A stretch of 64,000 nt of DNA, from assembly GCA_023105745.1 (NCBI GenBank), contig JALGQZ010000001.1, positions 56,315,437 through 56,379,436 on the forward strand. Direction: 5' to 3'. Position numbers and translations under genes: made by a program. Shown here piece by piece: positions 10,121-20,342 of this stretch. The stretch comes from Austropuccinia psidii (taxonomy: Eukaryota > Basidiomycota > Pucciniomycetes > Pucciniales > Sphaerophragmiaceae). How positions within the stretch are numbered: position 1 is the stretch's first letter; every line of letters starts with the position of its first letter. The notes beneath the pieces were generated by a model. That model saw only the letters and a program-made list of their open reading frames with translations. It was not told the DNA's origin and did no database searches.

Positions 10121-12142
10121 TGTTTGAAGACAACCCAACAGAGAACAATCAGACCAGTGTTGAGAGATTTGTGGAAGAAACTTGTGCAAGTTCTCCAACA
10201 CCAATTGTCAATAATAAAAATAAAGCTAAGAAATTTGTCCTTCCAGGACCCACTCTTCAGGACTCTGAAGGTGAGTAACTCTTTTTAATTGCCATAAAAG
10301 ATTTTTTGTGTTCTGAGTTTTTTTTGTTTTCTTAAATTTTTATTATGACTACTAGAAGAGGATTCCAATACTCCATCCAATCAGATGGAGGTGGACTCAG
10401 AAGTAGAGTTGATATCTCAGAAGGGAAAATAAAGGGAAAAATCTTCAGTGGAACAGAATCCACACAAGGAAGTACCATATCCAAACGGCAAGTTCCAGAT
10501 ATGCCGATAATTTCTGAACCAGAACCAGACTGAGTATTAGTAGCTCCAACAGGTACAAATAACCTTCATAGAGCTCAAATAGACATTTACATGAGAAGTA
10601 AAAGCAGTATTACACAGTGTACAAGGACAAAAATTGGGAAATGTTGCCACAAATCCACCAAGGAGTGATGAACTCCTGGCATATCCTGAAAAAATTCCTC
10701 AAAGAGGAGAAAATTGTGAGATACTCCAATGGATGGAATACACTATCATCCAAGCCTCAAATAAAGAAGATAAAGGAATACCATTCCAAAAAGAGGGAGG
10801 CAAGAAAGGAAGAAGCCCCAGTACCTTCTACCAGCAACTTTCAAGCCAACCAACTTCCCCAAGAAGGGAAGAAGAACAAGAACAAGAATTGGAGGAAAGC
10901 ATATTCCCCAAGTTACAGGATCCCAAAAATCCAAAAAAGATGCCATGGACAATGTCTTCAACATGGCCAGAACCTTGATAGAACTCAAGGATAAAGAGGA
11001 ACAAAGAATGAGACCACCTCATTTCCCAAAGAAATAACTTTGTCTACTGATGAGGTAAATACTTTAAAACAGAAATTAGAAATAGTATTTTACCTCTCAA
11101 AAAAATTAAAGATAGTTTATTATCCTTACAAGAAATAAATAACAGCTTATCATCTTTAACAAAAATTGTTGTACAAAATAATAAAGAAATTGATAAAATT
11201 AAATTTATGGTTGAAAATAATCAACCAAAAATTTTAATTGAAAATAATCAAAAATAAATACAAGGACAACAAGAATTTTATAAATACATAAACGATATTG
11301 AAGGAAAAAAATTGACAATCAATTATGACATGATAATTGACAATTTAACAGAAAAATTAAACAAATTCAATATTTTTGCTGGAAAATTTGAAGAAAAGAC
11401 TTCAAAACATTAAAAATTACTTCCAGACCATGTAGAAAAGAGTGATGAAGCAAGAATTAATCTTAAAGATGACATTAAAAGTGAAATAATACTTATTAAT
11501 GAAAAAATGGATAAAATAAATGAGGCTAACTTAAATATGCCAAGGTTATCAGCCCCATTTTCTCACATAAGAAGTCCTGTTAAAACAAAAGAGGAAATAA
11601 AAAATACATTCACAACAGAATTGAGTCATTAAGAAGATAAACAAGTCTTAATGAAGGAAGAACCTCAATTAAAATAATGGCCAACAGGCACAGGTGAAGA
11701 TGAATATGACCATATGCCATTTACTAAAAAAATTGATATGTTACAAGAAGATTATGCCACACCAGATGAATTAATCACTGCAAGATTACATTTATTATTA
11801 AAAATATGCAAAAGGATGGTATTATGGCATAAGGCAAACCAATGGTAAAAATACCTAGTCTTGGTGGAAAAATGATGCCTGGAGGTAAAAGATAGAAAAT
11901 GCATTTGAAAATTCCTTCTTTGACCCAGATAAGGATAAGCCTTTGACTTGGTTCTTAAAACAAGCTGAAAGATTAAATGAGCTGTACCCAGAATTGTAAC
12001 AAAATATGGTGCACATGAAGATACTTAAGAAATGTGGATGAGGATTGGAACATGACCTGAGAACCAGGTGTATAGAACCATTCTCCACAGAAGAGTATAT
12101 CAATTCCCTAGAAGATATAGTGACAAGAACTAAGATTGGTAG
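10121..12142 (+). pseudogene. G1 gag, two exons, cut by N1
   Basis: The first coding exon (10121-10270) ends at phase 1 with donor GTGAGT. The intron ends in CTAGAAGAG (10353-10360), with AG at 10354-55, 10357-58 and 10359-60. The last choice continues the Gag frame (RGFQYSIQSDGGGLRS...) and the first two enter another frame. Further on are a basic, glutamate-rich segment, a coiled-coil (11050-11550), then the capsid-like core (EYDHMPFTKKIDM, about 11700; LTWFLKQAERLNELYPE, about 11945; RCIEPFSTEEYI, about 12070). Gag is broken by indels and stops, for example TGA at 10531 and a one-base loss near 10590. It is interrupted by N1 after TKIG and resumes at 26249. Confidence 0.75.
10617..10994 (+). 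CDS. Protein X of family G (frame overlapping gag), G1 copy
   Basis: A 125-codon open stretch, opened here at a GTG. The homologous ATG used in G0 (5034) lies upstream behind a TAA that one local deletion created. It shares TVYKDK-WEMLPQIHQGV-N-WHILK-FLKEE and the basic middle with the G0 copy. Over the same bases the Gag frame is open for 114 codons (10634-10978; GNVATNPPRSDELLAYP), so the region is coded in two frames at once. The tail runs into a different frame after a lysine-rich PSYRIPKIQK block, probably through a one-base loss, so this copy is likely truncated. Confidence 0.45.
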   Translation: MYKDKNWEMLPQIHQGVMNSWHILKKFLKEEKIVRYSNGWNTLSSKPQIKKIKEYHSKKREARKEEAPVPSTSNFQANQLPQEGKKNKNKNWRKAYSPSYRIPKIQKRCHGQCLQHGQNLDRTQG

Positions 12143-14451
12143 TGTGGTATACCATGACAGTTCAGCTGAATAAATTTTTTTATTTTTATGGTAATTATTT
12201 ATATAAAAGAGGATATCAATAGTATGAAATCACCTTTGAGGAAAAGTAACAGTAAAATAAACATGGAATAACACAAATGATATATTCATTAAGGAAAATT
12301 GACCACAGATTTGCTCTGTCAGTGTCACCCCACTGCACTATCCAACACATAATTGTGATGGACAGTACCCAAATCAAAGAAATTTTTCAATTTTCTCTGT
12401 AAATAATCTTTTTTAATATGCTTAAATATAAGCAATTGGGTGATTAATATAATCAGAGTCACAATGAGGATGCCAATTAATAAAGAGCAGAGTCGAAGGC
12501 ATCATAGGGGACATAGAAGATTCAAGGTGTGGAACAAAACACTTTTGAATTATCAATTTTGGGAAATTTCATGTGTTTTTGCTGTTATGAGCCACCCAAA
12601 GAGGGGATAAGCATCATTGAGTTCCTTTAGATAATTGAATGATTAATTATTTAAGACTGAAATAATTAATTGCTGAATTGGAAAGGCCATATTACATCAA
12701 CTTTTCTGTTAATGTAACCCCCAAATTTCTCATTGAAGCTGCAGAAATGAAGAGTGGGACTGAATTTTGGAAGGAATATAAAAGATTTAGGAATTTTCAG
12801 GAAGAATACAGGGAATACAGGTAATATAGGTCAATGAGTAATACAGGAAGCCAGAAAACTATAATACTGGAAAATCAGCTGACAGATTAGTAATCAATTG
12901 AGTAATACATGGAGATAAGGGTTCCAGGGACAGAAATTAAGGTTTAACTGTATTACACAGCCACATGTCACATGTGAATAGGAGAGGTAAGAATGAATGG
13001 ATCTGATTGGTCAGAAACACGTCACGTCATTAGGAAAAGTCAAGTGAAGCAAACTGATTGGTCAGAAATCCAGACTTGTGTCACGTCACAACACGTTGCC
13101 CTGAAAATCCAAAATTAAAGTTTGCACAGCTTTGCACAGCCACCAGAGGCTGAAAATTTCTAAGACCCCTCTTTTTTGCACTCCTATGGAGGACCCCACG
13201 GATATAAATAGAGGCCCTCTCTCCCACTTTTTCCCTTTTCCCCATCTAGAAATTGTAAATTGAATTTATTTTTTCTGATCCCTCTTCTAGGAGGTATACT
13301 AGAAATTTTGATAAATTAAGCCTAGTAACTGAGGTTTGTTGTTGACATAGATCAAGAGAACCAATAGTGTGAAAAGACTTTAATTCATCCCTTACTAGCA
13401 GGTAGACTAGTGCCTTATTTAATTAGGATCTTGAAGCTTGAAGCTCATGAGCAAGGCGTCTCTGGAGTTTAGTGTTTAGATCCTTAAAATTAATTATAAG
13501 AGAGTTTTAAAATAAAACCATCAAACCAAAGTAATTTTGTAGGCTTTAAAATAAAACCTAACCATTATAATTAGTTTTGGGCTAGTTTTTGTTGTAAACT
13601 TCCTCAAAGAGAGTAATTTTGCTTGTTTTAAAACAAAACCTGCACAACCAAAGTAATTTTACTACTTTTAAAATAAAAGTGGATTTGTATTTATTGGGTA
13701 GTCCCTAATAAATTATCATCAAGGAACAAAATAAAATTTAATACTTTAGTGTTTAGTTAAGATTAATATTAAACCTAAAGCAATTAGCTAGTATTATTAT
13801 AAAAAAACCAGAAGAGATCATATAATCTATTATTACAGAAAAACACAAAAGATAACATTAAACTACCCATATGATAGTAACTTATTACAATTATTAGAGT
13901 ATTATCCCATCCATCACATCAAAAGGGCTTGAAATATTTTTTATCCCTTTCAAGTTTATTATTTAAGAGAATTGAAGATTGTTGTTATCCTAGCTATTAG
14001 TTTCTATATCTATTAAAGAATTATCAAGAAATGAATATTTTGTGATTTTGTATTAGAAGATAGTGTTTCCTGTTATTTTTTATTTATTTTAGTCATTATA
14101 TTATTTTATATATTGTTGTACTATCATCTGGTGGAATCCACTCAGCCTGCTGAAAGTTTTAAAAAGAATTTATTTGTTAAGGTTTTAAATAACCATTGTT
14201 TTGAGTAGAGCAAAGTCTGATTAGAGATTGTTGAGTCTAATATTTTATGATCAAGCCACTATCAATAATAAAATTGATTTGGTGAACTCAGTAAAGATAA
14301 CTTAGCATATTAGGAAGGGCAGTCTAGATTATTCTAGCACACGAGCAGAGCAAGGTTTACAAGTCTCAAACAGCAGTTCAAAACTGTTTTCTTGTAATTT
14401 CCCCTTCCAGGTACTGCCTCATTTTATCCCACACGCAGAGGAGTTCCCACA
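12143..14451 (+). mobile_element. N1 5' LTR
   Basis: About 2.3 kb, starting TGTGGTATACC and ending TTCCCACA, perfect TGTGG/CCACA ends. It is nearly identical to 23920-26244, which has an extra 20-base T/A slippage near 24190 and a few substitutions. It contains the promoter block at 13003-13211. The remainder is AT-rich with a series of TTTTAAAATAAAA palindromes between 13500 and 13680. Confidence 0.92.
13003..13211 (+). promoter_or_regulatory. N1 LTR promoter: two CCAAT boxes, CRE-like sites, TATA
   Basis: CTGATTGGTCAG, the inverted CCAAT (NF-Y type) box, occurs at 13003 and 13054. CRE-like ACGTCACGTCA occurs near 13019 and TGTCACGTCACA near 13078. TATAAATAG at 13203-13211 is followed by a CT-rich start region. 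The same block is in the 3' LTR (TATA at 24995). Upstream, CACATG-TCA-CATGTG near 12962 is a further palindrome. Confidence 0.7.
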
Positions 14452-14453
14452 TC

Positions 14454-14471
14454 TGGTGTCCCAACAGTGGC
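14454..14471 (+). other. N1 primer-binding site
   Basis: TGGTGTCCCAACAGTGGC begins two bases after the LTR end and starts with TGG, complementary to a tRNA CCA end. The rest would pair with an acceptor stem ending GGGACACCA. The tRNA identity is not determined. Confidence 0.55.
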
Positions 14472-14825
14472 ATGTCAGATTGGAATACCCTTAGCATCTC
14501 TTCAGCTTGACCTCAAAACAATAAAATTAACAAAATAAATATCTTTTAAAAACTGGAATCAACCAATCAAAAATCTTCATATCATAATTCACCATCATCT
14601 CATCAATCATCATCATCCTCATATCATTATTATTATCCACTTAAAAACTCAACACCATCATCACAAGAATCTCAAGTAGAATATAGTGATCTTATCCCAA
14701 CACCAAGAACAGAAGAAAAGGAAAAGGAGAAGATAAGGAATTTCTTCCTCAATCTCATTCAAGAATCAAGAAAAGGAATAAATAAATCAAAGGATTCAGG
14801 AGGGAGTATTTATAAAGTAGAGACC

Positions 14826-16232
14826 ATGGATCAGTCCACATCAAAATTACCACCATTTCCTGAGGATACTGTAGAAGGACAGTATGAGGAGGAAAGTGAA
14901 GAAAAAGATCAGAGTAAATATCTCATGAGTCTTTTCAAAGAGACACAAGAGCAAATGGCACAGAAGCTGCAGGATACTATCAATAATCTAAGTAAAAAGA
15001 AGGGAAAGAGAAGAGAATCAACATCATATACACCAGGGGAAAGCCCTAATGAATCCAGTTTCCCCAGACATGTTAGACCAAAAGAATCACCAATATCACC
15101 ATCACCTGGATCTAGAGCAACATCTACTCCAGCAACAGAGTCAAGACCATCAAGTATTCCAAGGAGAGTTTTTGTTTCAACACCAAAACATCCAAGTCCA
15201 CTACAACAAGAGATCCCAAGGAAAGAAAGATCAGTAGTAAAAATTAAAGCAAAGAATTACAACCTCAATTTCAATGGGGAAGAAGTTGAGAAATTTATCA
15301 AAAAAATTGAAAGAATATCCCAAATTGAAGGTGAAACAGAGGAAGATCTGGCAATGCAGATGGCCTTTTGGACAACAGATTCCAAAATTAGTAATGCAAT
15401 AGAAGCTATGCCAGGATATGAAGAAGGAAATTGGATGCAGCTTAAAAAGGACCTTATAGCAAAATGGGGGAGAATTGAACCTGAAAGAAGATATAGAAAG
15501 GATTCCCTTGTACAGCTATTCAATAAAACACAGGAAAAAGGTGGAATTAGTAATCTTTCACAGTATAAGAGATTTATGGGAGAATATGAGACAATTATTA
15601 CATACCTTTTAAGATATAAATATATTCCTCAAGAAAATATGTTTCATGAAGATCTGTTTGACTGTCTCTCTGCAGACATAAAGGGAGCTATCAGTAAAGA
15701 GATGATAAAGGAAAATGTCATGGTTAGAGCAGAAGATGGAGGATATCTCATACCACCAATGAAGATCTTGAAGAAATACATTGAACAGGAATTGGAAGCA
15801 AGAGTATTAGTCACCAAAAGACTTTCACCTCCAAGGATGGCTGAACAGAAAGAATCAAAGAACAAGGAAAGGAGAGCTCAATTCAAGGAAGAGGTATTTC
15901 CAGGAATGAAAGAAGCCCTTAAGAAAATGAAAGAACTTACAAAAACCCTAAAAGAACAAAAGGAAGTAGTCAAGGAGGAGGCACCTGCTGAAAATGAAGA
16001 TGTAAAACAGTTCATGGATCAATTAAATGAATTAACTAATGTGGCTACACCCCAAAAGAAAATAATTAATAACCCTCAGTCAAACAATCAAGGATTCAGA
16101 CCAAGAGATAATGTTGCTCCACCACCAAACAGAAGTGTACCCTATGTTCCAGCACAGAATGTACCAAAGTTTTCTGTTAATGTTACTATTGCATGGAAGA
16201 AGGTCATTAAGTTGGAAGATGTGGTGAACTAG
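14826..16232 (+). CDS. N1 Gag-like protein
   Basis: 468 codons from ACCATGG. Residues 1-135 are disordered, rich in S, P, E and K. About 145-340 form a helical capsid-like domain (FNGEEVEKFIKKIERI, AFWTTDSKISNAIEAMPGYE, WMQLKKDLIAKWGRIEPERR, MKILKKYIEQELEAR). About 345-400 is a lysine/glutamate coiled-coil. The tail is proline-rich. It resembles the Gag of rust LTR elements that carry only gag and protease. The frame ends just after the point where the zinc knuckle should lie; that knuckle (C-YY-C-4-H-4-C) is read in the next frame at 16181-16222, so a one-base loss near 16178 separates Gag from its nucleocapsid and protease. The frame is also open upstream of the ATG to about 14550, so a spliced longer N-terminus is possible. 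Confidence 0.75.
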   Translation: MDQSTSKLPPFPEDTVEGQYEEESEEKDQSKYLMSLFKETQEQMAQKLQDTINNLSKKKGKRRESTSYTPGESPNESSFPRHVRPKESPISPSPGSRATSTPATESRPSSIPRRVFVSTPKHPSPLQQEIPRKERSVVKIKAKNYNLNFNGEEVEKFIKKIERISQIEGETEEDLAMQMAFWTTDSKISNAIEAMPGYEEGNWMQLKKDLIAKWGRIEPERRYRKDSLVQLFNKTQEKGGISNLSQYKRFMGEYETIITYLLRYKYIPQENMFHEDLFDCLSADIKGAISKEMIKENVMVRAEDGGYLIPPMKILKKYIEQELEARVLVTKRLSPPRMAEQKESKNKERRAQFKEEVFPGMKEALKKMKELTKTLKEQKEVVKEEAPAENEDVKQFMDQLNELTNVATPQKKIINNPQSNNQGFRPRDNVAPPPNRSVPYVPAQNVPKFSVNVTIAWKKVIKLEDVVN

Positions 16233-18376
16233 TGGAGGATCAAAACAAGAAATGGGTTATCAGACAAGGTTTCAATTATTTATATCCCAACTGGAAAAGG
16301 GTCCCCAATGATGGAAAATTTCCACCAAAATATTTAGTCAGAGAATTTCAGAAGGAACAAGAGGAACTCAAAAGAAAGTTAGAGGAAAAGACCAAAGAGG
16401 AAGAACAAAAGAAAAAGGAAAAATCAACTGCCTTTATATCAATGGACAATTGGGGTGATTGGGAACCACCATGCATCTCCACAGGATTAGAAGAACCTTT
16501 TGGGCATGCTTATGGCTTGAGAAATACAAAGCAAAGGATTGAAAATCAAGAGAAATCTAAAGCCCAACCCCTTCCCTCAAAAGAGACTATTCAACCCAAA
16601 AACACTATAAAGAAGAAAACTAGTATTCCTGGTGGATTCATTGAAGAAGAAGAAGCTGAGGAAGAAAAGGTCATAATACCTACAAAATATAAATCATCAA
16701 AACCAGAAGAGGTTGTTAAACCACCAGAACCAACCCAACCTAAGCCTACTGCACCAGCTAAAGAGAAGGAGATTGATAAGAAAGCTCTAATAAAAATACC
16801 AAAGATGGAAGTAAACAAAAAGCCTTTAATTGAAGAAGAAGGATCAATAATTGAAAAAGTTATGAAGAAGGTCATGGACCAGAAAATCAACCTCACCTTA
16901 GAAGAAATAGTCACAATCTCACCAAAGTTTATGCAAGAATTAAAGTTTCTCTCAGATAATGAAAGGAAATACTTAATGTCTCTTAAATCAATTAATACTG
17001 AGGAGCAAACAACCACTCAAGAAATAATCATTCAAGATAAAATGCATTACTCTTGTCCCCTTGGGATGATTGAAGTCTCAGTTGGGCAAGAAGGAAATAT
17101 AGTAAAAGCACTAGTAGATACTGGAGCTGAACTCAGTATAATACCAGAAGTGGAATCAATAAAAGCAAGATTACCAATGAGGGCTCTGAACATGAGGCTT
17201 GGAGGAATTGGAGGTCACAGCACAGCAATTGTGGGAGTATCTGAAAATACATTACTTGTCTTACCATCTGGTGATGAAAGAAGAATTCACTTCTTTGTGG
17301 CCAAAGGTGCTGTTCACACAGTTATTGGAAGACCTTTCCTTGCTGACAATGGTATTAGACTTGAGCACTCTCAACAACAAGGTGAAATACTGAGTTACAA
17401 AGAGTCTGATGGAAGAAGATTGTGCATACCAATATGTACACCTGAATCAAAAGGATGGCACACAGGAACACCCAGAGGAATTGAGCTGTGTAATGCTACC
17501 CAAATTGAAGAATTGAAGATAAATAATATAAGCAGAATTAGAAGATTTGAAGAGTTACCTCAAGGAAAGTCAAGAAGAGAGGAAAATCAAGTGCCTATGA
17601 AACAAAATCCAGAATTTCATCTCAAGAATTCCAAAGCTGAAGTAACTAGCAATGAATTGAAACTTAGCACAGACAATAATGTAAACCCTATTTACCCTCA
17701 AACATTTGAGAATACTTATAGCTCTAACATGGAAGCTTCCACTCAAGTGGAACTAGTACAAAAGAAAGGCTTTCAGCCAAAACAGCTAGTTAACAGTTTC
17801 TCACCTGTGTGTGGTAAAAATGGTTTTCATTTTAATAAGAAACTGAATCCTGTTTCTGAATTCTACAAACCATATGTAGAAGCTATATTTTCAAAACCAA
17901 AGCATAGCATTTCACCCATGGATTTGTTGAGAGTGACATCTGGTGCTTCAATAAAATTTACACAAAATTTGTTCAATAGATTCAAAAACAAGAGGATGCA
18001 AGAAAAGCTCAAGGAAGATTCACCAGTTGAAAATCAAAATCAGAATAATGAACAAATAAATTCAGACTTATCTTATAATAACCTCAATCAAGAAGAAACT
18101 CATCAAATAGACAATCCTCCAATTAATCCAAGCCATGAAGAGCATACACTAAATATGAAGAATTCCAATCCCATTGAAAATGAATCTTCATCCCAGGAGG
18201 AACAAAACATAGAAACAAATTATCAGTCATGCAGTAAGATAAATTACCTTAGTATTGAAGAAGATAAAATTGAAATAAAAGATGAACATAAAGAATTGAA
18301 CACCAATAATGAAGATGTAACTCAGTTTGAGGAATTCAGCTCACCAATTTATGTTAGAGTGGGATGGGAGGAATAA
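16232..18376 (+). CDS. N1 retropepsin polyprotein (nucleocapsid-protease part)
   Basis: 714 codons opening at a GTG, really the continuation of a frame that begins with the zinc knuckle CYYC....H....C at 16181-16222. One TAA at 16208 lies inside the knuckle. There is a glutamate/lysine/proline-rich region to about residue 260. An aspartic protease follows at about 270-400: ALVDTGAELSIIPE (catalytic D-T-G intact), a flap-like GGIGGHS, then HTVIGRPFLADNGI (the hydrophobic-G motif). The rest is polar and unrecognised. The protease would process Gag; no polymerase follows. It ends at a TAA six bases before the next ORF, which is in the same frame, so the stop looks like a nonsense mutation or a readthrough point. 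Confidence 0.75.
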   Translation: MEDQNKKWVIRQGFNYLYPNWKRVPNDGKFPPKYLVREFQKEQEELKRKLEEKTKEEEQKKKEKSTAFISMDNWGDWEPPCISTGLEEPFGHAYGLRNTKQRIENQEKSKAQPLPSKETIQPKNTIKKKTSIPGGFIEEEEAEEEKVIIPTKYKSSKPEEVVKPPEPTQPKPTAPAKEKEIDKKALIKIPKMEVNKKPLIEEEGSIIEKVMKKVMDQKINLTLEEIVTISPKFMQELKFLSDNERKYLMSLKSINTEEQTTTQEIIIQDKMHYSCPLGMIEVSVGQEGNIVKALVDTGAELSIIPEVESIKARLPMRALNMRLGGIGGHSTAIVGVSENTLLVLPSGDERRIHFFVAKGAVHTVIGRPFLADNGIRLEHSQQQGEILSYKESDGRRLCIPICTPESKGWHTGTPRGIELCNATQIEELKINNISRIRRFEELPQGKSRREENQVPMKQNPEFHLKNSKAEVTSNELKLSTDNNVNPIYPQTFENTYSSNMEASTQVELVQKKGFQPKQLVNSFSPVCGKNGFHFNKKLNPVSEFYKPYVEAIFSKPKHSISPMDLLRVTSGASIKFTQNLFNRFKNKRMQEKLKEDSPVENQNQNNEQINSDLSYNNLNQEETHQIDNPPINPSHEEHTLNMKNSNPIENESSSQEEQNIETNYQSCSKINYLSIEEDKIEIKDEHKELNTNNEDVTQFEEFSSPIYVRVGWEE

Positions 18377-18382
18377 CCTGTT

Positions 18383-19294
18383 ATGGAAATTATGAACCTA
18401 AGCCTAGAAGAAAATATTTTGCCATTAAAAATTGGATTAAGCATTGGAATGAAGCCCAAGAAGAAAAATAAAACAAAACATAAAATTTTAATGAAAAAAG
18501 TACAGATTGTTATGCCAACTGATGAAACCATTTACTTACCATTTACAGTTGAAGGATCATTAAACCACTTAATTTTGGGAAAGAAGTTTTGTAATTACTT
18601 TTCTGTTATAAAGAGTATTCATAAGTCATCAATAGAAGATGAAGAAAGGGAAAATTCACAAGATATTGGGATAGAAGGAAAAGAAGAAATGAAGAAAAAG
18701 GGAGAATTTTCCGACTCAAAAGAAGAAGAGGAGGGAGAAAAGAGTCTTAGTAACTTCAAAGTAAACACCTTCAATTCAGAGGGAATTTATGATATGGAAC
18801 ACACTCATAAAGTTAATGAAGACCTTTCAGAAGAAAATCAAAAACTATTCAACATTAGAAAATCAAAAGCATTCAATCTGTTTGAGAGGGACAAGAAACC
18901 AATTCAGGAGACACTAGCATCTGAAGAAGAAGAAATCCAAGCTATTCTGGAAGAAATACTCAAAGGAAATCCTTGGGATAATGAACTATTGTCTCAACCT
19001 CAAGCATCAAGCACACATCAGGAGATTTCTCCTCTCTTTATACAAGAATTCAAGAAAGATTTGAATATAAATCCTCAAGATTCCCATTTCCAAGTAAAAA
19101 TTCATGAACCCTCAAATTATGAAGTAAAATTCTCAAAAGAAATGGACAAAAAGCCATTTGAAGGAATTTTGAAGGAAGAAGATGATGAAAACCAACCTTC
19201 AGCTAATTTTAAGCAAACATGCCAAGACCAGTTAACCTCTGAAGAAAGAGAACTTTTGAAGCTGTATGATGCATTCTTTAATATGAATAACTAA
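18383..19294 (+). CDS. N1 downstream polyprotein segment, acidic, with protease-like half
   Basis: 303 codons in the same frame as the upstream protease ORF, seven bases after its stop. Residues 36-75 contain IYLPFTVEGSLNHLILGKKF, which resembles the second half of a retropepsin (hydrophobic strand, then LILG). The rest is acidic, rich in E, K, S, with short LEEI-type helices. No catalytic DTG is present, so if this is a second protease half it is not active alone. Two further stops (ending at 19294 and 19324) separate it from the next in-frame ORF. It was probably once one polyprotein. Confidence 0.5.
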   Translation: MEIMNLSLEENILPLKIGLSIGMKPKKKNKTKHKILMKKVQIVMPTDETIYLPFTVEGSLNHLILGKKFCNYFSVIKSIHKSSIEDEERENSQDIGIEGKEEMKKKGEFSDSKEEEEGEKSLSNFKVNTFNSEGIYDMEHTHKVNEDLSEENQKLFNIRKSKAFNLFERDKKPIQETLASEEEEIQAILEEILKGNPWDNELLSQPQASSTHQEISPLFIQEFKKDLNINPQDSHFQVKIHEPSNYEVKFSKEMDKKPFEGILKEEDDENQPSANFKQTCQDQLTSEERELLKLYDAFFNMNN

Positions 19295-19324
19295 CAATCT
19301 GAAACAACAAATTTGGCCCAGTGA

Positions 19325-19714
19325 TTGGAGTTGATTAACTCTCAACTTCCACAAGAAAATACCATTCCTCCAGGCCAGATGTCTGGAATTCTACATGATA
19401 ACACTTCAAATCAGCCAATCCATATTTCTAGAGAAAGAAAAGTCACTAGAAATACAAAAATCAGAGAATTCTCCATCAGAAATCAAAATAATGAGCAAAC
19501 TGCAAGAAATAAAATTGAAGTTAATCTGAGACTTACTTATAATAATCCTCAAGAGAAAATTCCTCTTCCTCTCAGAGTTCTCAAGCATAAAATTAAAAAA
19601 CAGTTATTTAATTTTTTTAATCATAAATTTAAAAGTGAAATGTCTTTTAAGTTTGAAAGACATAAATCCAAAAGGGGATCAAAGTTTAAGCCCCAGAGGA
19701 GTATTATATTTTAA
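19325..19714 (+). CDS. N1 C-terminal polyprotein segment, basic
   Basis: 129 codons, same frame as the two preceding ORFs, opened after a TGA at 19322-19324 (a TTG begins it; the first ATG is at codon 20). Very basic at the end (lysine, arginine and histidine with phenylalanine). No domain is recognised. Together with the frames before it, it forms about 1,170 codons of one reading frame with three stops. Confidence 0.45.
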   Translation: MELINSQLPQENTIPPGQMSGILHDNTSNQPIHISRERKVTRNTKIREFSIRNQNNEQTARNKIEVNLRLTYNNPQEKIPLPLRVLKHKIKKQLFNFFNHKFKSEMSFKFERHKSKRGSKFKPQRSIIF

Positions 19715-20342
19715 CCCATTTACTCTATTATAATATACATATATATGGATTTGTTTCTTATACTTATCATGTAGTTTATTTTCCTGTATTAATTTTTATG
19801 AATCATTTGATGGATTAATTGTGTTTTTTTATTATATTTTTTTCTTTATTGACTTAGTTGGGACATTTAAGTTTATTTATATAAAAAAAAAAAATTATTT
19901 TATTATTATATCTTGTTTTATTGTTTTATTGTTTTATCTTAGTATTTTATTTCTTTTATTCTGTGTTCAATTTTTATTCTATTTATTTATTTATTTTATT
20001 TTATTTTTATTTTTTTATTTTGTGTTAATTTGTTGGGGGCACAGTTTTCTCAGGGCAGATTTTTTTTAATGTCTTTTTTTCATTACTCAGCCAGAACGCC
20101 CAAGATAAAAGAAAATATATAATATAATTAATTAAATTAAATCGCTCAAATGACCTTGTAAAGAAAAGGCATTCAATCAAACAATCAACTCTATAACCCA
20201 GCACTTGAATCAATAGTCAAGATCCGACAAAAATCTCAAAATCAAAAAAAAGAACATTCGCCTCGATCGTAAATAAAAAAAAATAATTTCCTTTTTTTTA
20301 TTTGTCGAATTTGGCTTTGGAAACATTGTCGCAAGGTTCGAA
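19715..20342. other. N1 spacer: T-rich, then 3' side of the antisense gene
   Basis: 19720-20035 is nearly pure T/A with no supported frame. From about 20040 CpG dinucleotides become frequent. On the minus strand a polyadenylation-like AATAAA lies near 20296, 45 bases beyond the stop codon of the antisense gene. Confidence 0.4.
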
